Position numbers and translations under genes: made by a program. 64,000 nucleotides of DNA, taken from Oxalobacteraceae sp. CFBP 13730 (GTDB lineage Bacteria; Pseudomonadota; Gammaproteobacteria; Burkholderiales; Burkholderiaceae_D). The stretch covers positions 310,001-374,000 of the forward strand of contig JACYUQ010000002.1 in assembly GCA_014841835.1 (NCBI GenBank), read 5' to 3'. Below are positions 38,050-47,579 of the stretch, in pieces; position 1 is the first letter of the stretch, and every line of letters starts with the position of its first letter. The notes below the pieces were generated by a model. It did no database searches and was not told the origin of the DNA. It saw only the letters and a list, made by a program, of their open reading frames with translations.

Positions 38050-38160
38050 ATTCTGGACGGGTAATCGCCATCGTTGGCTCGCCCGAATAACACGTTCGTT
38101 CGTTTATCTGCGGTATAGTTGTCAGCTCGGTCATTCCCACTTTCAGGAGACAAAATCGAC

Positions 38161-40251
38161 ATGAGCGCCGACTACCAGGTGCACGGCAGCGTTGCCGTCA
38201 TCACGCTGAACAACCCCCCCGTCAATGGCCTCGGCCTGGTCACCCGCACGGCAGCCGTTGCCGGCATCCGGCAGGCCGAAACCGACCCGGCGGTCACGGC
38301 CATCGTGATCACCGGCGCTGGCAAGGCGTTCTCGGGTGGCGCCGACATCCGTGAATTCAATTCGCCCAAGGCGCTCACCGAGCCATCGCTGCATACCCTG
38401 ATCGCCACCGCTGAAAGCGCAGCCAAGCCGGTCGTTGCCGCCATTCACAGCGTCTGCATGGGCGGCGGCCTGGAGCTGGCGCTGGGCTGTCACTACCGCG
38501 TCGCGGCGCCGGGCGCGCAGATCGCACTGCCTGAAGTCAAGCTTGGCTTGCTGCCAGGTGCCGGCGGCACGCAGCGCCTGCCGCGCGTGCTGGGGTTGGA
38601 AAAAGCGCTCGACATGATCCTCAGCGGTGCACCGGTGTTGTCCGACAAGCTGGCCGGCACGCCGCTGTTCGACCGCGTGTTTGACGCAGGTACTGAACTC
38701 CTGCCAGCCGCCATCGTGTTTGCCGAATCGGTTGCCGCCGTCCGGCCACTGCCGAAAGTGCGTGACCGCGCCGTCGCGCACCCGGACGCCGCTGGCTTCC
38801 TGGCGCAAGCCCGTGCCCGCGTCGATGCGATGGCCGGTCCGTTCCCGGCCCCGCGCGAGTGCGTCGAGACGGTGGCGGCATCGGTCACCGCCGATTCGTT
38901 CGAGGCCGGCTTGCACTTCGAACGCGAACGCTTCATGTACCTGACCACCACGCCCGAATCGCAGGCGCTGCGCCACGCATTCTTTGCCGAGCGCGCCGCT
39001 GGCAAGGTGCCCGGTGTGCCGCCCGACACGCGCCCGCGCCCGATTGCCAGTGCGGCCGTGGTGGGTGCCGGCACGATGGGCGCCGGCATCGCGATGAACT
39101 TCGCCAATGCCGGCATCCCGGTGGTCATCCTCGAGACGAAGCAGGAAGCGCTCGACAAGGGCCTGGCCGGCATCCGCACTGTGTATGAACGCAGCGTTGC
39201 CAAGGGCACGCTCACGGCCGACAAGCTGGCGCAGCGCATGGCCGCCATCACCGGCACGCTGTCGTACGATGCGCTGGCGCAGGCCGACATCGTTGTCGAA
39301 GCCGTGTTCGAGGACATGGCCGTCAAGGAGCTCGTGTTCCGCGAGCTCGACAAGCTGATGAAGCCGGGCGCGATCCTGGCCACCAATACGTCGTCGCTCG
39401 ACGTGAATCGCATCGCCGCATTCACGAGCCGGCCACAGGACGTGATCGGCCTGCATTTCTTCAGCCCGGCGCACGTGATGAAGCTGCTGGAGATCGTGCG
39501 CGGCGCGCAGACCGGGGCCGATGTGCTGGTCACGGCGCTGGCGCTGGCGAAAAAGCTCAAGAAAACGGGTGTCGTGTCGGGCGTGTGCGATGGCTTCATT
39601 GGCAACCGCATGCTCGAGCAGTATCTGCGCCAGGCGTACGACCTGCTGGAAGAAGGCGCGCTGCCGGAACAGGTCGACCGCGCGATCGAGGCATTCGGTT
39701 TTGCGATGGGGCCGTTCCGGATGAGTGACCTGGCCGGCAACGACATCGGCTGGCATATCCGCAAGCGCCGTGCAATCGAGTCGCCCGACTTTGCTTATTC
39801 GAAGCTGCCGGACCGCCTCTGCGAGCAGGGCCGCTTCGGGCAGAAGACGAGCAGCGGCTGGTACGACTACCAGGCGGGTGCACGGGCGGCCACGCCCTCC
39901 AGTACCGTCGACGCGATGGTGACGCAGTACTCGGACGAGATCGGTTTGGAGCGCCGCGCCATCCCGGACGCTGAAATCGTCGAGCGCCTCGTATACGCGC
40001 TTGTCAACGAAGGCGCGAAGATCCTGGAAGAAGGCATCGCGCTGCGCGCATCGGATATCGATATGGTCTACCTGAGCGGCTACGGCTTCCCGCTGCACCG
40101 AGGCGGGCCGATGCTGTACGCCGACATGGTCGGGTTGCCGGCCGTGCTGGCGGCGATCGAAGGCTTTGCCCAAGGCCGCAATGGCGAGGCCTGGACACCG
40201 GCGCCGCTGCTGGTGCAACTGGCGGCGGCAGACGGCGCGTTCAACGCCTGA
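38161..40251 (+). CDS. 3-hydroxyacyl-CoA dehydrogenase / enoyl-CoA hydratase, FadB/FadJ type
   Basis: A 696-residue bifunctional beta-oxidation enzyme. The crotonase half (about 1-190) has GKAFSGGADIREF and the catalytic Glu region ALPEVKLGLLPGAGGTQRLP. The dehydrogenase half has the Rossmann motif VVGAGTMGAGIAMNFANAG (about residue 300) and the catalytic His in GLHFFSPAHVMKLLEIV. I start at 38161 because AGGAGA lies 10 bases upstream; the in-frame ATG at 38119 precedes that site. The matching thiolase is not adjacent. Substrate acyl chains are likely, but exact length is unknown. Confidence 0.94.
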   Translation: MSADYQVHGSVAVITLNNPPVNGLGLVTRTAAVAGIRQAETDPAVTAIVITGAGKAFSGGADIREFNSPKALTEPSLHTLIATAESAAKPVVAAIHSVCMGGGLELALGCHYRVAAPGAQIALPEVKLGLLPGAGGTQRLPRVLGLEKALDMILSGAPVLSDKLAGTPLFDRVFDAGTELLPAAIVFAESVAAVRPLPKVRDRAVAHPDAAGFLAQARARVDAMAGPFPAPRECVETVAASVTADSFEAGLHFERERFMYLTTTPESQALRHAFFAERAAGKVPGVPPDTRPRPIASAAVVGAGTMGAGIAMNFANAGIPVVILETKQEALDKGLAGIRTVYERSVAKGTLTADKLAQRMAAITGTLSYDALAQADIVVEAVFEDMAVKELVFRELDKLMKPGAILATNTSSLDVNRIAAFTSRPQDVIGLHFFSPAHVMKLLEIVRGAQTGADVLVTALALAKKLKKTGVVSGVCDGFIGNRMLEQYLRQAYDLLEEGALPEQVDRAIEAFGFAMGPFRMSDLAGNDIGWHIRKRRAIESPDFAYSKLPDRLCEQGRFGQKTSSGWYDYQAGARAATPSSTVDAMVTQYSDEIGLERRAIPDAEIVERLVYALVNEGAKILEEGIALRASDIDMVYLSGYGFPLHRGGPMLYADMVGLPAVLAAIEGFAQGRNGEAWTPAPLLVQLAAADGAFNA

Positions 40252-40261
40252 CGTTACAACA

Positions 40262-40300
40262 GCATGAAGCGTGGAGGGCGCTGCCTTCCACGCTTCATGC
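40262..40300. terminator. Hairpin between convergent genes, probably bidirectional terminator
   Basis: GCATGAAGCGTGGA (40262-40275) pairs perfectly over 14 bp with TCCACGCTTCATGC (40287-40300); the 11-nt loop can pair further. There is no T run on either side, so termination may need Rho or the hairpin may protect mRNA ends. It sits between the fadB-like and MFS stops. Confidence 0.6.
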
Positions 40301-40314
40301 ACACCTCACAACAA

Positions 40315-42015
40315 CTAGTCGTTCGCGTAGATATTGTTGTCCTTGGTCTCCCGCACGAACAGCGCACCGATCACGAACGTGGTCATGGCGATGATGATCG
40401 GGTACCACAGGCCGTAATAGATATCGCCCTTGAACGCCACCAGTGCAAACGCCGTCGTCGGCAACAGCCCGCCGAACCAGCCATTCCCGATGTGATACGG
40501 CAGCGACATCGACGTGTAGCGGATCCGGGTCGGGAACATCTCGACCAGCATCGCCGCGATCGGGCCATATACCATCGTCACATACAGCACGAGGATGAAC
40601 AGCAGCACCACCAGCATCGGCTTGTTGATCGCGGCCGGATCGGCTTTCTCGGGATAGCCTGCAGTCGCCAGCGCTCCGGTGACCTCTTTCTTGAGCGCCG
40701 CTTCGCTCGCTTTCGATGCTGTGTCGAAGTTCAGGTTATCCGGCGTCATGACGGCGTTGAACGACTTGAACTCGGTCGTGCCGATCTTGATCGTGGCGAC
40801 GGTGCCGGCTGGCGCATCGATGCGGTTGTAGCTGACCGAGGCGGCCGTCAGCATGCGCGTGGCGATATCGCACGATGACGGGAACTTGCGCGTGCCGGTC
40901 GCGTCGATCTGGAAGCTGCAGGTGGCCGGATCGGCCACGACGAACACCGGCGCGGTGCGCAGCGCCGTTTCCAGTGCCGGATTGCCGTAGTGCGTGATGG
41001 CCTTGAAGATCGGGAAGTAGGTCGCCGCCGCAATCGCGCAGCCGCCCAGGATGATCCACTTGCGGCCGATCTTGTCCGACAGCGCGCCGAAGATGATGAA
41101 GAACGGCGTGGCCAGCAGCAGCGCGATCGCGATCAGGATGTTGGCCGTCGGGTCGGCAATCTTGAGCGTCTTGGTCAGGAAGAACAGCGCGTAGAACTGG
41201 CCCGTGTACCAGACCACGGCCTGGCCCATCGTCAGGCCGAGCAGCGCCAGCAGGGCAATCTTGGCGTTCTTCGGCTTTAAAAAGGCTTCCGACAGCGGCG
41301 CTTTCGATGTCTTGCCTTCGGCCTTCATCTTGGCAAATGCCGGCGACTCGTTCATCGACAGCCGGATCCACACCGAAATCCCCAGCAGCACGACCGAGAT
41401 CAGGAACGGAATACGCCAGCCCCAGGCCTGGAATTCTTCTTCGCCGATCAGCGTGCGGGTGCCCAGAATGACCAGCAGCGACAGGAACAGGCCGATCGTC
41501 GCGGTGGTCTGGATGAACGCCGTGAACAGGCCGCGCTTGCCGTGCGGTGCATGCTCGGCCACGTAGGTCGCGGCGCCGCCATACTCGCCACCCAGCGCCA
41601 GACCCTGCAGGATGCGCAGCGAAACGAGGATGATCGGCGCAGCGATGCCGATCTGCGCGTAACTGGGCAGGATGCCCACCAGGAAGGTCGACGCGCCCAT
41701 CAGGAGAATCGTGATCAGGAACGTGTACTTGCGGCCGATCATGTCGCCCAGGCGCCCGAACACGAGCGCGCCGAATGGCCGCACGATGAAGCCGGCGGCG
41801 AAAGCCAGCAGCGCAAAGATGAAGGTGGTGTTGGGGTCGCCGATGAAGAACTGCTTGGCGATGATCGTGGCGAGCGAACCGTACAGATAGAAATCGTACC
41901 ATTCGAACACGGTGCCGAGCGAGGAAGCAGCAATGACCTTGCGCTCTTCCTTGGTCAGGCCGGCGGTGGTGGTGGGGGGTACGGCGCCGACAGTGTTGCC
42001 GGGTGTAATTGCCAT
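40315..42015 (-). CDS. MFS transporter, metabolite:H+ symporter type, with large loop insertion
   Basis: A 566-residue permease of the MHS (ProP/KgtP) group, which takes up small organic acids or betaines with protons. MFS signatures are FGRLGDMIGRKY between TM2 and TM3 and LSDKIGRKW between TM8 and TM9. The family is normally 430-450 residues. Here about 115 extra residues (348-463) lie between predicted TM9 and TM10, which should place them in the periplasm. They include two cysteines (ATCSF, SSCDI) that might form a disulfide. Substrate unknown; the neighbours suggest an acid catabolised through CoA. A divergent promoter region separates it from the Dabb gene. Confidence 0.88.
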   Translation of the reverse strand: MAITPGNTVGAVPPTTTAGLTKEERKVIAASSLGTVFEWYDFYLYGSLATIIAKQFFIGDPNTTFIFALLAFAAGFIVRPFGALVFGRLGDMIGRKYTFLITILLMGASTFLVGILPSYAQIGIAAPIILVSLRILQGLALGGEYGGAATYVAEHAPHGKRGLFTAFIQTTATIGLFLSLLVILGTRTLIGEEEFQAWGWRIPFLISVVLLGISVWIRLSMNESPAFAKMKAEGKTSKAPLSEAFLKPKNAKIALLALLGLTMGQAVVWYTGQFYALFFLTKTLKIADPTANILIAIALLLATPFFIIFGALSDKIGRKWIILGGCAIAAATYFPIFKAITHYGNPALETALRTAPVFVVADPATCSFQIDATGTRKFPSSCDIATRMLTAASVSYNRIDAPAGTVATIKIGTTEFKSFNAVMTPDNLNFDTASKASEAALKKEVTGALATAGYPEKADPAAINKPMLVVLLFILVLYVTMVYGPIAAMLVEMFPTRIRYTSMSLPYHIGNGWFGGLLPTTAFALVAFKGDIYYGLWYPIIIAMTTFVIGALFVRETKDNNIYAND

Positions 42016-42158
42016 GGCTTGTCTCCGTTCATTGTTTTGTGTTTAAGCGGAAAGGCTGATTGTTGGTCAGCCAACCCAATGTGCGCCGCGAACCTTACGC
42101 GAATCTTGCAAAATGGGTAGGCAGAGGCCTGTGCTGTAAATATGTTTTTCGCACGGTT

Positions 42159-42187
42159 TTGGCGAACGATCGTGCGGTCGCTATACT
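42159..42187 (+). promoter_or_regulatory. Candidate sigma-70 promoter for the Dabb/SDR genes
   Basis: TTGGCG (42159-42164) and TATACT (42182-42187) have an exact 17-bp spacer; matches are four of six and five of six. It lies 52 bases ahead of the Dabb start. The spacer contains CGATCG and a CGGTCG variant, possibly a regulator site. Confidence 0.55.
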
Positions 42188-42238
42188 GGGTGCGAAGGGC
42201 AGGCAACGCTGCCCGCAACGCTTACAACAGGAGAACAA

Positions 42239-42541
42239 ATGATCAAGCACATCGTCATGTGGAAACTGAAGGACGCGGCCGAAGGCGCTGACCGCGCGAC
42301 CAATGCACGCGAGATGAAACGCCGGCTCGATGAATGCGCCGCGATCGTTCCGGGCATCATCACGTTCGAAGTCACGCTGGCCCAACCTGACCTCGAAGCC
42401 ACCTACGACATCGTGCTGTATTCCGAATTCGCCGACCGCGCAGCGCTGGCCGCGTACATCGCGCACCCGGTGCACCAGGCGGTGGTGCCGTTCATCGGCG
42501 CCATCCGCGAAGGCCGCCAGTGCATGGATTACGAAGTCTGA
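42239..42541 (+). CDS. Dabb-family stress-responsive alpha/beta-barrel protein
   Basis: A 100-residue ferredoxin-like-fold protein that normally dimerises into a barrel. The start MIKHIVMWKLKD and the region YDIVLYSEFADRAALAAYIAHPVH are typical of Dabb (PF07876). Function varies from stress response to small-molecule catalysis; no active site can be named. AGGAG lies about 6 bases upstream of the ATG. It probably forms an operon with the two SDR genes that follow (25-base gap). Confidence 0.88.
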   Translation: MIKHIVMWKLKDAAEGADRATNAREMKRRLDECAAIVPGIITFEVTLAQPDLEATYDIVLYSEFADRAALAAYIAHPVHQAVVPFIGAIREGRQCMDYEV

Positions 42542-42566
42542 CCACGCTGTTCTGACCGGAGGCCGT

Positions 42567-43349
42567 ATGCGCACCACGCAGGAACTGTTTTCACTGAAGG
42601 GCAAGACCGCCATTGTCACCGGCGGCTCGCGCGGGCTCGGGCTGCAGATGGCGCAAGCGCTGGGCGAGCAGGGCGCGCGCCTGATCCTCACGTCGCGCAA
42701 GCAGGACGAACTCGACGCTGCCGTCGCCCGGCTGCACGATCTGGGCATTGAGGCGAGCTTCTTTGCGGGCGACCTGTCCGACCCGGCGCACGCAACAGGC
42801 CTGGTCGAGACGGCGCTCGCGCGCCTGGGTCATGTCGATATCCTGATCAACAATGCCGGCGCCACCTGGGGCGCGCCAGCCGAGGATTATCCGCTCGAAG
42901 CGTGGGACAAGGTCATGAACCTGAACGTGCGCTCGGTGTTTCTCGTGGCGCAGGCGGTCGGCAAGCTGTCGATGATCCCGCGCCGCTACGGGCGCATCGT
43001 CAATATCGCGTCGATTGCCGGCCTGTCGGGCAATCCGCCGGATGCGATGCAGACGATTGCCTACAACACGTCCAAGGGCGCGGTCATCAACTTCACGCGC
43101 ACGCTGGCCGGCGAATGGGGCCGTCACGGCATCACGGTCAATGCAATCGCGCCCGGTTTTTTTCCATCGAAGATGACGAAAGGCGTGCTGGCCGCGTACG
43201 GCGCCGAGGGCCTGGCAGCCGCGGCGCCACTGGGACGGCTGGGCGACGACGAAGACCTGAAAGGCGCGGTGGTGCTGTTCGCCTCCGACGCCGGCAAGCA
43301 CATCACGGGACAAATACTGGCGGTCGATGGCGGCGTCACCGCTGTTTGA
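42567..43349 (+). CDS. Short-chain dehydrogenase/reductase (SDR), gluconate 5-dehydrogenase / RhlG-like
   Basis: A 260-residue classical SDR. The NADP-type glycine motif is TGGSRGLG (about residue 19), NNAG follows near residue 95, and the catalytic Ser and Tyr-x-x-x-Lys are in IASIAGLSG and YNTSKGAV. The C-terminal ITGQILAVDGGVTAV is typical. ATG 42567 has GGAGG 4 bases upstream; the open frame above it overlaps the Dabb gene in another frame. The real substrate (3-oxoacyl, sugar acid or other carbonyl) is not determinable. Confidence 0.9.
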   Translation: MRTTQELFSLKGKTAIVTGGSRGLGLQMAQALGEQGARLILTSRKQDELDAAVARLHDLGIEASFFAGDLSDPAHATGLVETALARLGHVDILINNAGATWGAPAEDYPLEAWDKVMNLNVRSVFLVAQAVGKLSMIPRRYGRIVNIASIAGLSGNPPDAMQTIAYNTSKGAVINFTRTLAGEWGRHGITVNAIAPGFFPSKMTKGVLAAYGAEGLAAAAPLGRLGDDEDLKGAVVLFASDAGKHITGQILAVDGGVTAV

Positions 43350-43394
43350 GCACCGTCTGAGCGCTGTCTGAACGCACGGTCAAAGGACAAGACG

Positions 43395-44303
43395 ATGGAT
43401 GATTTCAAAGGCAAGGTCGCGGTCATCACGGGCGCGGCCAGTGGCATGGGCCGCGAGTTCGCCACCATGGCCGCCAGCCTGGGCATGAAGCTGGTACTGG
43501 GCGACGTGCAGCGCAAGCCACTCGAGAAAGCTGCCGAGGAACTGATGGACGGCGGCGCCGACGTGATTGCGATGGTGTGCGATGTGCGCAAGAGCGCGCA
43601 CGTGCAGGAGCTGGCCGATTCGGCGATGGCGCGTTTCGGTGCGGTGCACCTGGTATTTAACAATGCGGGCGTTGGCGCTGGTGGCCTGATCTGGGAAAAT
43701 TCGAAGGAAGACTGGGAATGGGTGCTGGGCGTGAACCTGTACGGCGTCGTCAACGGCGTGCGCGCGTTCATCCCCGTGATGCTCGAATGCGCGGCGAAAG
43801 ATCCCGCGTACCGGGGCTATGTCGTCAACACCGCGTCGATGGCGGGGCTGATCAATTCACCGGCGCTAGGTTTGTATAACGTGTCCAAGCATGCGGTGGT
43901 GGCGCTGACCGAAACGCTGTATCACGATCTCAAACTGGTCGATGCGCCGATCGGCACATCGGTGCTGTGCCCGTACTTCATCCCGACGCAGATCGCGCAG
44001 TCGCACCGGCACCGGCCGGATGAACTGCGCACCGACGAGATCATGACAGCCAGCCAGATGGCGGCGCAGGCGCTGACCGAGAAGGCGGTCGGCTCGGGCA
44101 AGGTGTCGGCGGCGCAGGTCGCGCAACTGACGTTCGACGCGATTCGCGCCGAGCGCTTCTATGTGTTCTCGCATCCGCAGGCGCTGGGCACCGTGGCCGA
44201 GCATGCCGATGCGCTGGTGCATGGCCGGCAGCCGCCGGATCCGTATGCGGCCACGCCGCATCTGCGGGATATCCTGAAAGTGGGACTCAAGGGGCGGCGC
44301 TGA
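43395..44303 (+). CDS. Short-chain dehydrogenase/reductase (SDR)
   Basis: A 302-residue classical SDR with TGAASGMG at the cofactor site, NNAGVG near residue 93 and the active site in TASMAGLIN and YNVSKHAVVAL. The longer C-terminal part (FYVFSHPQALGTVAEH) resembles SDRs found beside acyl-CoA genes. It follows the previous SDR by 45 bases on the same strand, probably in one operon. Substrate unknown. Confidence 0.9.
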   Translation: MDDFKGKVAVITGAASGMGREFATMAASLGMKLVLGDVQRKPLEKAAEELMDGGADVIAMVCDVRKSAHVQELADSAMARFGAVHLVFNNAGVGAGGLIWENSKEDWEWVLGVNLYGVVNGVRAFIPVMLECAAKDPAYRGYVVNTASMAGLINSPALGLYNVSKHAVVALTETLYHDLKLVDAPIGTSVLCPYFIPTQIAQSHRHRPDELRTDEIMTASQMAAQALTEKAVGSGKVSAAQVAQLTFDAIRAERFYVFSHPQALGTVAEHADALVHGRQPPDPYAATPHLRDILKVGLKGRR

Positions 44304-44323
44304 GCGGCCGACCCTCTAGCGCA

Positions 44324-45085
44324 TCAGGCTGCGGCCTGCTCGCCCGGCACTACGACACGCTCGTGCAGGTCGGGCGCGCCGTTGAGGTACAGCTTGACCA
44401 CTGTCGACGTGCGCGTGCCGTATTCTTCCGACTCGATGCAGACCGACGACAGCATGCGCTCCATCTCGAGCGGCACGCCCGTCTCGGGTAACCGCAGATC
44501 GGGTGCGCGTGTCGTGTCGGCCAGCATCTCAAAGTACGCGTCTTCCGGCGCGCCCTGGCACAAGAGGCTCGCGAACTGCGCTTTCGTGCGCAGCACCTTC
44601 GGCCACGGCGCATCGAGCAAACCGTTCGAGATGCCGTAGATCCGTCCGCGCTCGAGCGGCTGGCCGTTGCGCGGGTCTTGCTGGCCGCGGTTCGAGTACC
44701 AGTACAGCGTCTCGCCATCACCCAGCACCAGGTTGTAGCCGTTGTAGCGGTCCGGCTGCGCTGCCAGTTGCGCGACGTACGCGCCCGCATCGAGCTCCCC
44801 CGCCAGGTAGTCGGCCACCAGCGCGCCGCGTGTCGGCGCGTCGGGCTGACGTTCGCCCGGGCTGCGAATATTGGTCAACGCGGCAAAGCGCGGGCCGTTG
44901 GCGCCCGTGAGCGACACCCCCATCCAGCTGCCGCCGCCCTGCAGATCGCGTCCGGCGATCACGTGCGGGTGCTCGGGCCAGGGCGCCGCGGGCAGCGCCG
45001 GGCGGTCATAGAATTCGTCGCGGTTGGCGGCGGCAATAACGGGCACGCCAGGGACGACGTGCCATGCAAAGACGATCAGGCACAT
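44324..45085 (-). CDS. NRDE-family protein (TANGO2-like)
   Basis: A 253-residue protein named for its N-terminal Asn-Arg-Asp-Glu motif, present as AAANRDEFYDRPA. The initial MCLIVFAW, with Cys2 as a potential N-terminal nucleophile, and GGSWMGVS, FAALTNIR and NGLLDAPWPK are family blocks. Eukaryotic TANGO2 has been linked to heme or acyl-CoA handling; the bacterial role is unclear. Its start overlaps the DUF4936 gene by 10 bases. Confidence 0.9.
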   Translation of the reverse strand: MCLIVFAWHVVPGVPVIAAANRDEFYDRPALPAAPWPEHPHVIAGRDLQGGGSWMGVSLTGANGPRFAALTNIRSPGERQPDAPTRGALVADYLAGELDAGAYVAQLAAQPDRYNGYNLVLGDGETLYWYSNRGQQDPRNGQPLERGRIYGISNGLLDAPWPKVLRTKAQFASLLCQGAPEDAYFEMLADTTRAPDLRLPETGVPLEMERMLSSVCIESEEYGTRTSTVVKLYLNGAPDLHERVVVPGEQAAA

Positions 45086-45381
45086 GGCGGCAACTCCGTA
45101 AACACTTCGACACGGCGCGGGCCGGCCAGCAGGGATTCGAATCCGGCTTTGTCGACGGCGCGCACAAGCGCGGCGTCAAAGCCGGCGGGGACCGACGGGT
45201 AGACTTCCATCCAGGTTTGCAGGCCATCCTGGTTACCTGGCCGGCGCTTGAGCTGTACGGGCACGCCTTCACTGGCGACGAGGGCCGCCTGCATCGCGCG
45301 CACCAGCGGCGCCAGTTGCGCGGTGTCGGCATCGCGCACCTTGTAATACACGTACAGGTCGAAGACGGACAAATCGGCCAT
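45076..45381 (-). CDS. DUF4936-family protein
   Basis: A 101-residue soluble protein beginning MADLSVFDLYVYYKVRDAD, resembling the DUF4936 family common in the Burkholderiales. It looks like a small alpha/beta fold with no catalytic motif. It lies 2 bases after ygfZ and overlaps the NRDE gene by 10 bases, forming a three-gene unit with them. Function unknown. Confidence 0.8.
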   Translation of the reverse strand: MADLSVFDLYVYYKVRDADTAQLAPLVRAMQAALVASEGVPVQLKRRPGNQDGLQTWMEVYPSVPAGFDAALVRAVDKAGFESLLAGPRRVEVFTELPPCA

Positions 45382-45383
45382 CG

Positions 45384-46451
45384 TCAGTCGTCGATCGCGT
45401 CGAGGCTGTACGGCATCGGCAGGAAGCTGACGCGTGCGCCGGTGGCCGAACCCAGGCGCACTTCTTCGGTCAGCTGCGCCAGTTTAATTTCGATCAGCGC
45501 GTCGGCGCCGCCGATGCCGTTGGGCACGACATTGACGACCATGCCGCATGGCTGGCTCGGGTCGAGGGGCGAAAAGACTTCGTCGCCGGCGCGTGCGCCC
45601 GCGTCGTCGATGCGGGCCAGCGCCGCACGGCGCTTGATCTTGCCGAGGTACTTGGTGCGCGCGACGATTTCCTGGCCCGGATAGCAGCCCTTCTTGAAAT
45701 TGACGCCGCCCAGCAGCTCGAGATTGATCATCTGCGGGACGAACTGTTCCTGCGTGGCCGGGCCGACCTGCGGCTCGGCCGCGTGGATCGTCGCCAGTTG
45801 CCAGGCCTGGTCGCCGCCGACGGCCAGTTGCGTGCCCAGCGCGGACAAGGCTGCGCTGGCCGTCTCGGCGGACGTTAGCCACAGGTAGCGCGGCGCGCCG
45901 AATGCATCGTTCAGGCGCAGCACGGTGCCGAACGCGCCATCCGTTTTGGTCATCGGCGTGGCCGGCAGCGTCGGCACGATCTGGCCGAGCGCCGCTTGCG
46001 CTCTGGCGCCGCCCAGGCCCAGCACCGTGGCGAATGGCGCCGCATCGGTTGCATCGACGAGTTTGGCCTTCGAGCGCATGACGAACATCGACAGCCGTTT
46101 CTGCAGCGGTGCCTGTATGGCGCGCGGCAGTTGCAGGTAGACGGCATCATTGTTGCGCCACATCAGGAAGCTCGCCTGCAAGCGGCCCTTCGGCGTGCAG
46201 AAGCCCGCGAAGCGCACGTCCGTCGCCGTCATGTGCTCGACGTCGTTGGTCAGTTGCGTGTGCAGGAACTTCGCAGCGTCGTCACCGCTCACGGCGATCA
46301 GGCCCTGGTCGCGTACCGTCGCGATGAAGCCGGCGGTCACATCGTCGAGCGTGAGCTGCGGGCCAGTATCGGCGACCTGCGTCGGCACGGCTAGGTCAGC
46401 GTGAGCCGGCACCGGCGAAGGCGTGTTCTGGATGTCTGTCTGGGTCGTCAT
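45384..46451 (-). CDS. ygfZ: YgfZ-like folate-binding protein for iron-sulfur cluster maintenance
   Basis: A 355-residue GcvT-related protein that supports repair or assembly of some [4Fe-4S] enzymes in a tetrahydrofolate-dependent way. The signature K-G-C-Y-x-G-Q-E is present as KKGCYPGQEIVARTKYLGK, with the essential Cys, and FCTPKGRLQASF is the N-terminal block. I start at ATG 46451 (MTTQTDIQ); the frame open to 46475 adds eight residues without family support. First gene of the ygfZ-DUF4936-NRDE unit, divergent from mltG. Confidence 0.93.
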   Translation of the reverse strand: MTTQTDIQNTPSPVPAHADLAVPTQVADTGPQLTLDDVTAGFIATVRDQGLIAVSGDDAAKFLHTQLTNDVEHMTATDVRFAGFCTPKGRLQASFLMWRNNDAVYLQLPRAIQAPLQKRLSMFVMRSKAKLVDATDAAPFATVLGLGGARAQAALGQIVPTLPATPMTKTDGAFGTVLRLNDAFGAPRYLWLTSAETASAALSALGTQLAVGGDQAWQLATIHAAEPQVGPATQEQFVPQMINLELLGGVNFKKGCYPGQEIVARTKYLGKIKRRAALARIDDAGARAGDEVFSPLDPSQPCGMVVNVVPNGIGGADALIEIKLAQLTEEVRLGSATGARVSFLPMPYSLDAIDD

Positions 46452-46563
46452 CAAAATCCGCTTATATTTAGGCAATTAGGCTTTATCATTACGGCCTCAT
46501 TATAGAGTTGTGTGGAAAATCGCGCCGGGCGCGGTCCATTTCGCACGTTGACCGCGCAAACAC

Positions 46564-47565
46564 ATGGCACTGATAAAAAAATTACTCGTTACCGGCGTCA
46601 TCGTTTCCGTCGCTGCCGCCAGCGGCTTCGCCTGGTGGACCAAGCAGGCCTTGCCCGTCCCTGGCGCGCCCATTGAATTTTCGATCAATCCTGGCAGCGG
46701 CGTAGCCGCCAGCGCCCAGCAGATGGCCGCTGCCGGTGTCCCGGTCAACCCGACGCTGTTCGTGCTGCTGGCGCGCCTGACGGGTGATGCAGGCCGCATC
46801 AAGGCCGGCAGTTATGAACTCAAGCCGAACACGTCGCCGCGCGGCCTGCTGTCGCAACTGGTGCGTGGCGAGTTCGCGCAAGAAGCGGTGACGATCATCG
46901 AAGGCTGGAGCTTCAAGCAGATGCGCCAGGCGATCAGCAGCCACACGCGCCTGAAGCACGATACCGTCAAGCTGACCGACGCCGAACTGATGGCGAAGAT
47001 CTCGACCGAGTACAAGGATCCGGAAGGCCTGTTCTTCCCCGACACCTATCTGTTCGCGAAGGGCTCGTCCGAAATCGAGATCTACCGCCGCGCGCACCAG
47101 GCCATGCTGGCCCACCTGAACGAAGCCTGGGACAAGCGCAACAAGGAACTGCCGTACAAGACGCCGTACGAAGCGTTGATCATGGCCTCGATCGTCGAGA
47201 AGGAAACGGGGCAAAAGAGCGAGCGCACGATGATCGCGGGCGTGTTCGTCAACCGCCTGCGCACCGGGATGCTGCTGCAAACCGATCCGACCGTCATCTA
47301 CGGCATGGGCGACGCGTTCGTCGGCAAGATCGCCAAGAAGGACCTGCTGACCGACACGCCGTACAATACCTATACGCGCAGCGGCTTGCCGCCCACGCCG
47401 ATCTCGCTGCCCGGCCTGCAGTCGCTGCAGGCAGCGCTCGCGCCGGCCGAGACGCCGGCGCTGTATTTCGTCTCGCGCGGCGACGGCACCAGCCAGTTTT
47501 CCAGCAATCTGCCGGACCACAACCGCGCCGTGAATCGCTACCAGCGCGGGATCACCACCCAATGA
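46564..47565 (+). CDS. mltG: Endolytic peptidoglycan transglycosylase MltG
   Basis: A 333-residue inner-membrane enzyme (YceG) that cuts nascent glycan strands and sets their length. One N-terminal transmembrane helix (about residues 5-27), a LysM-like region (about 40-105) and the YceG catalytic domain follow. The catalytic Glu is in [15 protein letters not shown] (about residue 212), with [10 protein letters not shown] downstream. It begins the mltG-tmk-holB-pilZ series, the same order as in Pseudomonas. Confidence 0.95.
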   Translation: MALIKKLLVTGVIVSVAAASGFAWWTKQALPVPGAPIEFSINPGSGVAASAQQMAAAGVPVNPTLFVLLARLTGDAGRIKAGSYELKPNTSPRGLLSQLVRGEFAQEAVTIIEGWSFKQMRQAISSHTRLKHDTVKLTDAELMAKISTEYKDPEGLFFPDTYLFAKGSSEIEIYRRAHQAMLAHLNEAWDKRNKELPYKTPYEALIMASIVEKETGQKSERTMIAGVFVNRLRTGMLLQTDPTVIYGMGDAFVGKIAKKDLLTDTPYNTYTRSGLPPTPISLPGLQSLQAALAPAETPALYFVSRGDGTSQFSSNLPDHNRAVNRYQRGITTQ

Positions 47566-47579
47566 CAGAAGGTTGTTCC

